Below, piece after piece: positions 6,399 to 13,494 of a DNA stretch of 16,464 nucleotides. How positions within the stretch are numbered: the stretch's first letter is position 1; every line of letters starts with the position of its first letter. The position numbers and the translations under genes were made by a program. A model generated the notes under the pieces. It was not told the origin of the DNA, made no database searches, and saw only the letters and a program-made list of their open reading frames with translations. The DNA comes from Fen-1077 sp050014355. GTDB lineage: Bacteria; Chloroflexota; Dehalococcoidia; Dehalococcoidales; RBG-16-60-22. The stretch covers positions 1 through 16,464 of the forward strand of contig JBEKDL010000043.1 in the NCBI GenBank assembly GCA_050014355.1, read 5' to 3'.

Positions 6399-6833
6399 AT
6401 GCAGTGGATTACCCGTTCTCACGTTCATGTTGACAGGGTCGCCTGTCCGTGGCTTATCAGCCGATTTGTCGATAATGAAGCGGAGTTCCTTTTTGTTCCT
6501 GCCAACCAGGTGAAAGAAGTTGCCGGACGGACCGGGGCAATCCCTTTTGACACGCCGGATGTCGAGCTGGGACATCGAGATGGCCGCTGTTCTTTCGAGT
6601 CGATAATGCTCAAATATGAACTTAAAAACCCGGCCCTGATGCGGATGGCTAAGATAGTTCACTCCGCAGATGTCCCCCCCGATATTGATAAAGACCCTCT
6701 GGCCCGGGGACTGGAGGCTATCGCCGTCGGTTATAGCCTGCGCTTTCCCGAAGATGAGGAGAACCTGGCAAATCAATTTGAAGTCTACGACGCTTTGTAT
6801 GCCTGGTGCTGCCTTCAAGTAGCGAAAGGCTAA
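6399..6833 (+). CDS. ChrB-type chromate resistance protein (C-terminal domain only)
   Basis: A 144-residue protein matching the C-terminal Chrome_Resist domain of ChrB. The diagnostic opening WITRSHVHVDRVACPWLISRF (3-23) is followed by a charged/aromatic run (DNEAEFLFVP), GHRDGRCSFE (58-67) and IVHSAD (86-91). In proteobacteria ChrB acts with the ChrA chromate exporter, as a regulator or accessory factor; its biochemistry is poorly known. Conserved Cys, His and Asp residues (C16, D25, H59, C64, H88, D91) could bind metal. Start ATG at 6399 has AAGGAGG at 6386-6392 with a 6-base spacer; a longer frame from 6354 would start inside the -35 element and is rejected. No chrA lies in the window; the nearest transporter is the divergent MFS gene. 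Confidence 0.85.
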   Translation: MQWITRSHVHVDRVACPWLISRFVDNEAEFLFVPANQVKEVAGRTGAIPFDTPDVELGHRDGRCSFESIMLKYELKNPALMRMAKIVHSADVPPDIDKDPLARGLEAIAVGYSLRFPEDEENLANQFEVYDALYAWCCLQVAKG

Positions 6834-6836
6834 CTG

Positions 6837-6854
6837 CTCACCGGGTGAGTTTTT
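6837..6854 (+). terminator. Short intrinsic terminator after the ChrB-like gene
   Basis: CTCAC (6837-6841), a CGG loop and GTGAG (6845-6849) are followed by TTTTT (6850-6854). The stem is short but correctly placed four bases after the stop codon. The T run overlaps the end of the converging AhpD-like gene. Confidence 0.45.
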
Positions 6855-7194
6855 ACCATTTACCCAGCTCTTTCAACACCTTGACCACCCTCCACGTTTC
6901 CGCGCTTACCGCCGTGCCGCCCATCACGATAGCGATGGACACAGCCTCCATGACCTCCGCTTTGGTAGCTCCGGCTTCGACGGCGTCCCTGGTTTGGCCG
7001 ATAATGCAGCGGGTACATCCGGCCTGTAAACCTACCGCCAGGGCTATTAGCCGTTTGATTTTGTGGGTGAGTGCTCCGTCTTTGTAGGCCTCTTTTCTGA
7101 AGGCGGAATAGAGAGACATGACACCGTGGAGTCCTTCGTCAAATTCGTCCCGGCCCTTTCCCGTATCAGTGTAATAGGCTATTTGGTTTTCCAT
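6853..7194 (-). CDS. AhpD-like / carboxymuconolactone decarboxylase family protein
   Basis: A 113-residue all-alpha protein of the CMD/AhpD family, many members of which are thiol-disulphide reductases supporting peroxide defence. The core is KRLIALAVGLQAGCTRCIIGQTRDAVEAGAT in order, with a CxxC pair at C60 and C63. The His that usually follows (CxxCxxxH, a proton relay in AhpD) is Gln here (Q67, codon at 6996-6994). Length fits single-domain members. Start ATG at 7194 has GGAGG with an 8-base spacer. A TATAAT box on the minus strand (7265-7260) may belong to its promoter, though no good -35 goes with it. It converges on the ChrB-like gene. Substrate and partner are unknown. Confidence 0.88.
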   Translation of the reverse strand: MENQIAYYTDTGKGRDEFDEGLHGVMSLYSAFRKEAYKDGALTHKIKRLIALAVGLQAGCTRCIIGQTRDAVEAGATKAEVMEAVSIAIVMGGTAVSAETWRVVKVLKELGKW

Positions 7195-7336
7195 TGCGGC
7201 ATCCTCCTCTTAAATAATATCCTTGACCAGCTATTAAGTTACGGTAGTTGAACAGAATGATTATACTAATAAAACAAAGTGTATCATCATGGGTGTTACC
7301 AGGAGAACTTTGCGTTAAGTCGGAGTTGGTTGAAAA

Positions 7337-7413
7337 TGGTCGGGGCGGGCAGGTTTGAACTGCCGGCCTCTTGGTCCCGAACCAAGCGCGCTACCAGACT
7401 GCGCTACGCCCCG
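7337..7413 (-). tRNA. tRNA-Pro (anticodon CGG)
   Basis: The minus strand folds into a full 77-base cloverleaf. The acceptor stem is CGGGGCG/CGCCCCG, the anticodon stem CTTGG/CCAAG, and the loop TTCGGGA carries anticodon CGG (7379-7377), which reads proline codon CCG. The T arm is GGCAG/CTGCC with loop TTCAAAC. Discriminator A and the CCA end are encoded (7340-7337). TTTT follows directly after the CCA. The gene is isolated, not in a tRNA cluster. Confidence 0.96.
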
Positions 7414-7421
7414 CCAGCGTT

Positions 7422-7450
7422 ATTATACACTGGCCCCTTTGCACCCGCAA
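7422..7450 (-). promoter_or_regulatory. Promoter of tRNA-Pro
   Basis: On the minus strand TTGCGG (7450-7445), a 17-base spacer and a perfect TATAAT (7427-7422) stand only 8 bases before the mature 5' end of the tRNA. The transcript would have little or no 5' leader for RNase P to remove. Confidence 0.6.
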
Positions 7451-7538
7451 GTTCAACGGGAAAACCCTGGTGTCCCTGAAAAATCAAACCTTACTTTACT
7501 TTACCTAACGTCACGGATATTTATGTTTTATTTATAGG

Positions 7539-7568
7539 TTGAAAACGCGTGTTTATGTTTAGTATACA
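7539..7568 (+). promoter_or_regulatory. Candidate promoter of the TackOD1-polysaccharide module
   Basis: TTGAAA (7539-7544), an 18-base spacer and TATACA (7563-7568) lie in an AT-rich stretch about 50 bases before the start codon of the receiver-TackOD1 gene. The rest of 7451-7617 shows nothing recognisable. Confidence 0.5.
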
Positions 7569-7617
7569 TACGGCATGGTAAAAACTTATTATCTGAAATT
7601 ATTTCGAGAGCTGGATT

Positions 7618-9594
7618 ATGAGCCGAGTATTAATGCTATCGGATAAACCGCTGCTGACCAGGAAAGAGGAACAAGCGCTGGCGGCTAAGAACATCCGGGT
7701 CATGACCTCATCGAAAGTACCTGATGGCCTGTTAAATGAAGGCCATGCGAACTTCGGTGTTATCATCCTCGACGACTCGCTGCGCGGTATTGACCTTTAT
7801 GAAACATGCCGGAGGCTACGCGCCACAACGAACGCGCTTATTATCCTGCTGGGCAGCGCGCCTTCCTGGGAAATGTGGGAAAAAAGCCAGGAAATCGGCT
7901 TTGACCGGTACTATAAAAAACCGGTGCCGCCTCAAGAATTAGAAACCAAGATAAAACTTGCCGCGTTTGAACTGGATTATAAATCCAGGCAGACGCCTCC
8001 GAATGTAACTGGTGAGCCAAACACCGGTGACATCAAAGAAAAGAAGACCGTCATCATTGAAGATAACCGGCCAGAACCGCCGCCCTCTGTAACCGGAAGA
8101 CCCGAAAGCGTTATAACTAAAGCCGTTCCGGAGCCGGCCGCCCGGCCCGGTAATGCTCCCAATATCTGGCAGGAACCTAGGTTAGCCGGTTTGATGAGCG
8201 GCATCTTAAGCGGGAAAATCAAACAACTGTCTCCGGAAATCAATCTCGCTCTTGAAGACGGCTTCACCTATCGTGAAGCCGAAACCGTCATGGGAACGAA
8301 GGGTAAAGAGACCGCCTTGATTCTGGAGTCACTGGCTAAAAACGGCATATTGCTCAAGCAGGAATTTGAAAAAATTCTGCAAAGTCCCGGCGGCTCTTTC
8401 CAGCTGGTCCCGGTGGAAAGGTGCCCGCAATGTGATTCTTCGCAGCTGGTCAAGGGGCAGCTTATCGAGCACTTTAGCTGCGGATATATCGGGCTGGAAG
8501 AGGAATTCATTAAGGGGGTAAACCAGGTCTGTCCCAAATGTAAACACGAGCTTAAACTTATCGGCACCGACTACCGTAAGCCGGGGATGCGCTATATATG
8601 TCACAGCTGTCACGGGATATTCCCGTCCCCTGTGATTAAGTGCCGCGATATGAGAACGGGTGAAGTCTTCCGCCTCGAAGAGCTTCGGGAAGTGGCCCTG
8701 TATATCTACCGCCTCAACGAAGAGCAAAAAAAGCGACTCGAATTCGAGCTCGAGCCGAAAAGGCAGCTTATAGATTGCCTTGTCCGCCTGGGCTACGAGG
8801 TAAAAGAAGCGGTCCAGGTCCAGGGACGGTCCGGCGCGACCCACACCATCGACCTGGTGGCCAGCATGGATGACATCATTACCAGGCACACCGTAGCCGT
8901 AGGTGTACTGGTGGCGCCGCACAATGAGACCGAAGTGTCCATCGATTCCCTTTTCACCTTCGATAGTAAGGTTTATGACACCGGCATAGATAATAAGATG
9001 GTTATCGCCGTCCCCGGGTTTAGCTCGGAAGCGATGAAGTTCGCCGAGAGACAGGGCATCAGGGTCTACCGCATGGAGGACTTGAGAACTCTATTGACCT
9101 GGAAAAACCAGGAAATGGAAGAAATCGCGGTCAAGAAGGAACTAAAACCGGCCGCCCCCGACATAGCAGACTTGAACAGGCTCGGCCCCAGGAGCTGGCT
9201 GAAATCACTTCTGGAGAAAAAGGGTTACCGTGTGGCGGAGAAGTTCAAGGTGGCGGGAAGGTCCGGGGCGGAACACATCCTGGACCTGTACGCGGAAAAA
9301 GACGATGGCATCATCAATCACAAGCTCGCGGCCTGTGTCGTCATGAGCGACGCATCTTCGAACAATGATGTCAATGATGTGATTCAATTCGATACGGCGG
9401 CCTACGATGCCCGTATCCGGGACAAAATAGTAATCAGTGTTACCGGACTAAGCAAAGAAGCCGGGCAGTTTGCCGAATACCAGCGTATCAAAGTCCTGGA
9501 AGCTAAAGACCTGGCCGTTTTTCCCGGACGGCCAGAAGCTGATGAGACAGCCGGCCGTTTCAACGAGTTATTAAGAAACCACTCCACCCGGTGA
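7618..9594 (+). CDS. Receiver-TackOD1 zinc-ribbon protein with twin nuclease-fold domains
   Basis: A 658-residue signalling protein. Residues 2-120 look like a response-regulator receiver: D9, a likely phospho-acceptor D52 after VIIL, and KP at 101-102. A proline-rich linker (126-183) and a helical segment (190-255) follow. Residues 265-335 form a zinc-rich module with pairs C269/C272, H285/C288, C305/C308 and C328/C331, including HFSCGY and GTDYRKPG; this fits the TackOD1 output domain described first in Thaumarchaeota. Two homologous domains follow (about 379-493 and 524-637), each with GY.V, V.GRSGA.H..DL.A, FD...YD and FAE.Q.I.V. They resemble Mrr-like PD-(D/E)XK folds, but after the Asp no E/Q-x-K catalytic pair is visible, so they are probably binding domains. 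The start ATG at 7618 has only a weak GAGAG site. The glycosyltransferase gene starts 8 bases after the stop, which suggests control of polysaccharide synthesis. No histidine kinase is nearby. Confidence 0.8.
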   Translation: MSRVLMLSDKPLLTRKEEQALAAKNIRVMTSSKVPDGLLNEGHANFGVIILDDSLRGIDLYETCRRLRATTNALIILLGSAPSWEMWEKSQEIGFDRYYKKPVPPQELETKIKLAAFELDYKSRQTPPNVTGEPNTGDIKEKKTVIIEDNRPEPPPSVTGRPESVITKAVPEPAARPGNAPNIWQEPRLAGLMSGILSGKIKQLSPEINLALEDGFTYREAETVMGTKGKETALILESLAKNGILLKQEFEKILQSPGGSFQLVPVERCPQCDSSQLVKGQLIEHFSCGYIGLEEEFIKGVNQVCPKCKHELKLIGTDYRKPGMRYICHSCHGIFPSPVIKCRDMRTGEVFRLEELREVALYIYRLNEEQKKRLEFELEPKRQLIDCLVRLGYEVKEAVQVQGRSGATHTIDLVASMDDIITRHTVAVGVLVAPHNETEVSIDSLFTFDSKVYDTGIDNKMVIAVPGFSSEAMKFAERQGIRVYRMEDLRTLLTWKNQEMEEIAVKKELKPAAPDIADLNRLGPRSWLKSLLEKKGYRVAEKFKVAGRSGAEHILDLYAEKDDGIINHKLAACVVMSDASSNNDVNDVIQFDTAAYDARIRDKIVISVTGLSKEAGQFAEYQRIKVLEAKDLAVFPGRPEADETAGRFNELLRNHSTR

Positions 9595-9602
9595 GATAAG
9601 AA

Positions 9603-11066
9603 GTGAAAAAAAGCATCGTTCTCGCTGTCATCATACTTTGCCTTTTAATATCTTACGTCGTGCTGATACCTTCGAAACAGACTTATCTTTCCTTCGGGCT
9701 GGGTACCGGCATAGCCGTATTGATGCTGGCGCACTTCATGGTCTCGGCCTCGACCAGGAAAAAGCGGATTACCAGTACCGCATTCTGGATGCCGGTGTTG
9801 AGCCTATCGTGCCTCTTTATACTTTTACCGATTATCTTCGGCGCCGCCTTGCATTTCTGGGGCGCGTTTTCTATTTCCACCTGGGTGTTGCTCATCAGCC
9901 TCACGATGACCATGTATTATAACTTTCTTAACGTGCCCCTGGCCATCTATCAGAAAAGCCAGGAAATCAAACAGTTCAATTCTCCCGGTTATTTTCCTTC
10001 ACTGACGGTCCTTATTCCGGCTTATAACGAAGAAAAGGTATTGGCCCGGACACTTGAGTCGGTCCTCGAAGCCTCTTATCCGGATAAAGAGATAATCGTC
10101 ATTGATGATGGCTCTAAAGACAGAACCTATCAGATAGCGCAGGGCTACGAAAACGCGGGCGTGAAAGTGATTCACCGGCCTAACGGCGGCAAGGCCACGG
10201 CGCTGAACCACGGCCTGCTTTTCGCGCGTGGTGAAATTATCGTCATCGTCGATGCTGACAGTCAAATCACTAAAAACACTCTGGTGGAGCTGGTGAAGCC
10301 TTTCCGCGACCCGGACGTGGCGGCGATAGCCGGAAATATCAAGGTGCTTAACCGCAAAAACCTCTTGACTAAATGCCAGGCCCTGGAATATATCGCGAGT
10401 ATCAACATCTACCGGCGGGCCCTGGACGTTTTCGGGAGCGTGACGGTGGTGCCCGGCGCCCTGGGCGCCTACCGGCGGAAAGTGCTGGAGGGCGGCGGCG
10501 TTTATGACCCGGATACGCTCGTCGAGGACTTCGACGTCACGATTAAAGCCCTCAAATCGGGCAACATTGTCCAGGCCAGCACCTCGGCGATTTCTTATAC
10601 GGAAGCGCCGGAGAAGGTAAAAGACCTGTACAAGCAAAGGTTGCGCTGGTACCGCGGCAACTTCCAGGCGATATGGAAGCACCGCGACGCCATCTATAAT
10701 TCCAGGTACGGCTTTCTCCAAAAGCTGTCATTTCCACATATCGCTATTTCAATGATTTTCCTTCCGCTGGCAGGTCTGGTCAATATCGCCACGACCATCA
10801 TCATTTTTATAAATGGCCAGGGAATGGTATTATTACCTACGTTCCTGTTTTTCTGCTTTCTCCAGTTCCTGTTGTGCGTGATGGCCCTGGAGATGGATGA
10901 CGAAGATAAAAAACTGGCTCTGTACGCGCCGTTTTTGCTGCTGGGCTATAAACAGTTGTGCGACTACATCATCTTGCGGAGCTTGTTCGACGTCATTTTT
11001 CGCCGGAAACTGAAGTGGACCAGCGCGCAGAGGGTGGGGCAGGTGACGAGGAAGGTCGTTTCCTGA
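9603..11066 (+). CDS. Membrane family-2 glycosyltransferase, PgaC/IcaA-like polysaccharide synthase
   Basis: A 487-residue processive beta-glycosyltransferase of the inner membrane. The GT2 catalytic domain spans about 132-355: LIPAYNEE (137-144), IDDGS (167-171), the DxD motif DAD (217-219), VPGALGAYRR (283-292), catalytic ED (308-309) and QRLRW (345-349), the set found in poly-N-acetylglucosamine, chitin, hyaluronan and cellulose synthases. About four hydrophobic segments precede the catalytic domain (5-22, 29-48, 63-85, 92-112), more than usual for PgaC, and about three follow (375-402, 408-429, 438-462). No PilZ domain is present. Start GTG at 9603 lies 8 bases after the upstream stop codon, with GGTGA as a weak ribosome binding site, so translational coupling is likely. 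The polymer is unknown; the downstream deacetylase favours an N-acetyl-hexosamine polymer. Confidence 0.88.
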   Translation: MKKSIVLAVIILCLLISYVVLIPSKQTYLSFGLGTGIAVLMLAHFMVSASTRKKRITSTAFWMPVLSLSCLFILLPIIFGAALHFWGAFSISTWVLLISLTMTMYYNFLNVPLAIYQKSQEIKQFNSPGYFPSLTVLIPAYNEEKVLARTLESVLEASYPDKEIIVIDDGSKDRTYQIAQGYENAGVKVIHRPNGGKATALNHGLLFARGEIIVIVDADSQITKNTLVELVKPFRDPDVAAIAGNIKVLNRKNLLTKCQALEYIASINIYRRALDVFGSVTVVPGALGAYRRKVLEGGGVYDPDTLVEDFDVTIKALKSGNIVQASTSAISYTEAPEKVKDLYKQRLRWYRGNFQAIWKHRDAIYNSRYGFLQKLSFPHIAISMIFLPLAGLVNIATTIIIFINGQGMVLLPTFLFFCFLQFLLCVMALEMDDEDKKLALYAPFLLLGYKQLCDYIILRSLFDVIFRRKLKWTSAQRVGQVTRKVVS

Positions 11067-11076
11067 TAGACCAACG

Positions 11077-11108
11077 TTCCGGAGAAGGCCGGAATCCAGT
11101 ACAGGATT
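11077..11108. repeat. Two small overlapping dyads after the glycosyltransferase gene
   Basis: TTCCGG (11077-11082) pairs with CCGGAA (11089-11094), and the adjoining AATCC (11093-11097) pairs with GGATT (11104-11108). No T run follows. The GGAATCCAG wording resembles worn copies of the widespread ATTCCCGC...GCGGGAATCCAG palindromic intergenic repeat. It may also slow readthrough between glycosyltransferase and deacetylase. Confidence 0.35.
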
Positions 11109-11137
11109 TGTAGTTCCCGCCCGGGCAGTGTTATAAA
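11108..11137 (+). promoter_or_regulatory. Possible internal promoter before the deacetylase gene
   Basis: TTGTAG (11108-11113), an 18-base spacer and TATAAA (11132-11137) precede the deacetylase GTG by 16 bases. The -35 is weak. If real, it would allow deacetylase expression apart from the upstream genes. Confidence 0.35.
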
Positions 11138-11153
11138 TAAAAGGGAAAAATAG

Positions 11154-11933
11154 GTGAAAAAACTACCGTTAATTTGTCTTCTCCTTTTAACGCTCTTTTT
11201 GGTTTTTGGCTGCCAGCAAAATATCGTCGCGACGCCGATACCCCCCGCGACTATCCCGCCCGACGCTAAACTGGTCAGTCTCTTCTTCGATGATGGCTTT
11301 TTAAACCAGTATGAGGTGGCTTTACCCGTATTGCGTGAATATGGTTTCCGGGCGACTTTCGGCGTCATTACCGGCAGCATCGGCAAAGGCCACGGCCTGT
11401 GGCAGTATATGGATAAAAAGCATATAAAAGCGCTGGCCGATAGCGGCATGGATATCGCCAGCCACACCGTGGACCACGTTAGTTTGACGGCCAATGTGAC
11501 GGACAAGCAGCTGCGGCATGAGGTCTTCGACTCTAAGAAACAACTGGAGGGAATGGGCTTCAAGGTGACCACCATGGTGTACCCTTATTACGAGTGGAAC
11601 GACCGTGTTATCGCCTGTGTCAGGGATGCGGGCTATACCTGCGCAAGGGCCGGCTGGTCGAATCAAAAAGCCTATGACCTCACCACCGCCGACCCGAACG
11701 CCAGATACCACGTATTTTCCTGGCAGATAACCAATCAGGACATGGATACCTTTAAGCTATATTTAAAAGAAGCCGGCCCCACCACGCTGGTGGGCCTGAC
11801 CTATCACTTTATCTCGGATAGTGGCCCGGTAAACACTTCCACGCCTTTGGCTAACTTCAAGGCACAGATGGCGTATCTGAAAGAGGCCGGTTATACCGTC
11901 GTCCCCTTGCCCCAGATATTTATTAATAAATAA
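11154..11933 (+). CDS. Polysaccharide deacetylase lipoprotein (NodB family)
   Basis: A 259-residue carbohydrate esterase family 4 (NodB homology) protein, likely removing N-acetyl groups from a surface polymer as PgaB/IcaB do. A lipoprotein signal covers residues 1-20 with lipobox VFGC (Cys20), followed by a proline-rich tether (25-37). The NodB core shows FFDDG (44-48) with catalytic-base and metal Asp D46/D47, metal ligands in SHTVDH (H104, H108), a YPYYEW segment (143-148) in the place of the usual RxPY motif, and H218 near the end of the fold. The usual TFDDG reads LFFDDG. Start GTG at 11154 precedes the KK-hydrophobic signal; an AAGGG-like site lies upstream. The 87-base gap from the glycosyltransferase holds two dyads and a possible promoter. 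Synthase plus deacetylase mirrors icaA-icaB and pgaC-pgaB. Confidence 0.87.
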   Translation: MKKLPLICLLLLTLFLVFGCQQNIVATPIPPATIPPDAKLVSLFFDDGFLNQYEVALPVLREYGFRATFGVITGSIGKGHGLWQYMDKKHIKALADSGMDIASHTVDHVSLTANVTDKQLRHEVFDSKKQLEGMGFKVTTMVYPYYEWNDRVIACVRDAGYTCARAGWSNQKAYDLTTADPNARYHVFSWQITNQDMDTFKLYLKEAGPTTLVGLTYHFISDSGPVNTSTPLANFKAQMAYLKEAGYTVVPLPQIFINK

Positions 11934-11963
11934 CCCGGTAATCAGACTTCCCCTTCCCGCGCG

Positions 11964-11992
11964 TTGACATAGCGCCTTCACCACTTTAAAAT
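11964..11992 (+). promoter_or_regulatory. Strong sigma-70 promoter of the apgM-lysC operon
   Basis: A perfect TTGACA (11964-11969), a 17-base spacer and TAAAAT (11987-11992) predict a start near 11999 and a leader of about 100 bases. The leader contains the palindromic repeat at 12043-12077. No T-box, lysine riboswitch or leader peptide rich in Thr/Lys codons was recognised in it. Confidence 0.75.
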
Positions 11993-12042
11993 TAACGTTA
12001 TTGGTGGCCTTATTTGCGAAAAACCTTGGCCGTTTTAGTCAG

Positions 12043-12077
12043 GCGCAGTTCTGCAAATGAGTAAATGCGCAATTGCG
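12043..12077 (+). repeat. Dispersed palindromic repeat, copy 2 (apgM leader)
   Basis: A worn unit, GCGCAGTTCT, then GCAAATGAGTAA and TGCGCAATTGCG follow one another. The last 10 bases, CGCAATTGCG (12068-12077), are a perfect palindrome. It shares GCAAATGAGTAA exactly with copy 3 and the palindrome core with copies 1 and 3. It ends 22 bases before the apgM start codon. Confidence 0.7.
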
Positions 12078-12099
12078 GGGATGAGATTTTTGGAGAGAC

Positions 12100-13287
12100 A
12101 TGAAATATTACGTTCTTATAATTGATGGCGCCGCTGGCCTGCCCATGCCGGAGCGCGGCGGTAAAACCAGCCTGGAGATGGCGGTTACCCTGAACCTCGA
12201 TACCATGGCCCGGGAAGGTTCACTCGGGCTGGCGCGCACCGTTCCCATAGGCATGGAGCCGGGCAGCGCGGTCGCCTGTATGTCCGTCATGGGCTACGAC
12301 CCGGCGGTCTATTACCAAGGGCGCGCCTCCATCGAGGCTGGCAGCCTGGGCATAGGGATAGGTGAGGGCGAGGCTGTCTTCCGATGCAATCTGGTGACAG
12401 TCATCGACGGCAAGATGCGGGACTACAGCGCCGGCCACATCGGCAGCGAAGAGGCGAAAGCAATCATCGTGACCCTCAACGAAAAACTTGGCAGCGGCTT
12501 AATAAAGTTTTACCCGGGCGTGAGCTACCGTCACATTTTAAAGCTCAAGGGACACGAAGACTCCCTTAAAGCTAACTGCACACCTCCCCATGATATCCCC
12601 GGTAAACCCATTGGGGAATACCTGCCCAGAGGTGCTGGGAGCGAGATACTGCGCGACCTCATGGCGCGCTCGGAGGCGGTCCTGAAAGACCATCCGGTCA
12701 ACATATCCAGGAAAGCACGCGGTGAACTCCCCGCGACCAATATCTGGCTGTTCTGGGGCAGCGGCCAGGTGCCCCCTATGCCGGCTTTTAAAAAGGTCTA
12801 CGGAATTAAAGCCGCCATGACATCAGGGGTCGACCTGTTGAAAGGGCTGGCTAAAATGTCAGGCATGACTATACTTGACATAAAAGGTGTGACCGACGGA
12901 CCCGATAGCGATAACATCGCCCAGGCGGAAGGCGCTCTGGCGGCTTTGAAAAAGCATGACCTCGTGGTTGTCCACATCGAAGCTCCTGACGAGGCTGGCC
13001 ATACCGGCGATATCAAAGGCAAAGTAAGCGCCATCGAAAAGATAGACGCGGAAGTGGTTAGTCGATTACGTAAATGGCGCGGCGACGACCTGCGCGTGCT
13101 CGTTATGCCCGACCACCCCACCCCCATCAGCGTCCGGACCCATACCCCGGAGCCCGTACCGTTTTTGCTGTGGGGAAAAGGGATAAAGGCAAACGGGGCC
13201 GGGCGCTTTACCGAGGCGGAAGCCGCAAAGACTGGCATTTTCATCGAAGATGGGTATAAAATAATGGCGAAGCTGGTGGGGAAGTAA
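12100..13287 (+). CDS. ApgM-family protein, probable homoserine kinase analogue
   Basis: A 395-residue alkaline-phosphatase-superfamily protein related to archaeal cofactor-independent phosphoglycerate mutase (ApgM). Visible: IIDGAAG (7-13, D9 metal ligand), EPGSAVACMSVMGYDP (53-68, S56 the likely phospho-acceptor), YYQGRASIEAGS (71-82), FRCNLVT (94-100), EAPDEAGHTGD (294-304, D297 and H301), MPDHPTP (336-342, D338 and H339) and H348. True ApgM usually reads PGSDVAN; here the Asp after the Ser is Ala (A57). A bacterial subfamily encoded beside aspartate-pathway genes has been proposed to replace homoserine kinase, and this gene is two genes before lysC. I therefore favour that role over glycolysis, but the reaction is unproven. 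Start ATG at 12100 has GGAGAG just upstream. The GTG of the next gene abuts its stop codon. Confidence 0.82.
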   Translation: MKYYVLIIDGAAGLPMPERGGKTSLEMAVTLNLDTMAREGSLGLARTVPIGMEPGSAVACMSVMGYDPAVYYQGRASIEAGSLGIGIGEGEAVFRCNLVTVIDGKMRDYSAGHIGSEEAKAIIVTLNEKLGSGLIKFYPGVSYRHILKLKGHEDSLKANCTPPHDIPGKPIGEYLPRGAGSEILRDLMARSEAVLKDHPVNISRKARGELPATNIWLFWGSGQVPPMPAFKKVYGIKAAMTSGVDLLKGLAKMSGMTILDIKGVTDGPDSDNIAQAEGALAALKKHDLVVVHIEAPDEAGHTGDIKGKVSAIEKIDAEVVSRLRKWRGDDLRVLVMPDHPTPISVRTHTPEPVPFLLWGKGIKANGAGRFTEAEAAKTGIFIEDGYKIMAKLVGK

Positions 13288-13494
13288 GTGCCTTCGAGAG
13301 AAGAGGAAGAATCAGCAGCCAGGTGGGAGCCGCGCGGCGAGCCTTTGTGCCCGTTCTGCGGCAACAAAAAGGTCTATTACAATAAACACTATAAATCATG
13401 GCGGTGCGGGAGCTGCGAAAAGAGCTTTCCAACTCCCAGCTACGGCGGAAAGGGAAAACCGTCCTGGTTCCAGAGGCACTTCGGGAGCAAATGA
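13288..13494 (+). CDS. Small zinc-ribbon protein
   Basis: A 68-residue protein with one C4 zinc ribbon: C21-x2-C24 and C40-x2-C43 in CPFCGNKKVYYNKHYKSWRC order. An acidic N-terminus and a basic, aromatic C-terminal tail (WFQRHF) flank it. GTG at 13288 follows the apgM stop codon without a gap, and GGGGA in the last apgM codons can serve as ribosome binding site, so translation is likely coupled. The stop codon TGA (13492-13494) lies within palindromic repeat copy 3. No family recognised beyond the ribbon. Position between apgM and lysC suggests a nucleic-acid-binding or protein-binding helper of this operon, which is inference. Confidence 0.72.
   Translation: MPSREEEESAARWEPRGEPLCPFCGNKKVYYNKHYKSWRCGSCEKSFPTPSYGGKGKPSWFQRHFGSK

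Noticed and set aside
6306..6818. 170-codon minus-strand open frame opposite the ChrB-like gene
   Set aside because: The plus strand has a recognised domain, a consensus promoter and a strong ribosome binding site; the opposite frame has none and no recognisable composition.
7279..7537. Two plus-strand open frames over the tRNA region
   Set aside because: They are the antisense of tRNA-Pro; peptides of the GRFELPASWSRTKRATRLRYAP kind are a well-known false product of reading a tRNA backwards.
8329..8922. 197-codon minus-strand open frame inside the TackOD1 gene
   Set aside because: It is a shadow of a well-supported coding frame; no ribosome binding site or family features.
9999..10721. 240-codon minus-strand open frame inside the glycosyltransferase gene
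   Set aside because: It lies opposite the invariant GT2 motifs; the length comes from codon bias of the real gene.
11993..12099. Lysine riboswitch or T-box in the apgM-lysC leader
   Set aside because: The leader is about 100 bases, mostly occupied by the palindromic repeat, with no specifier loop, T-box motif or lysine-riboswitch core recognised.
12100..13287. Plain glycolytic phosphoglycerate mutase call
   Set aside because: Fold and motifs fit, but the PGSAVAC change and the aspartate kinase neighbourhood make the homoserine-kinase-type subfamily more likely; kept as the alternative.
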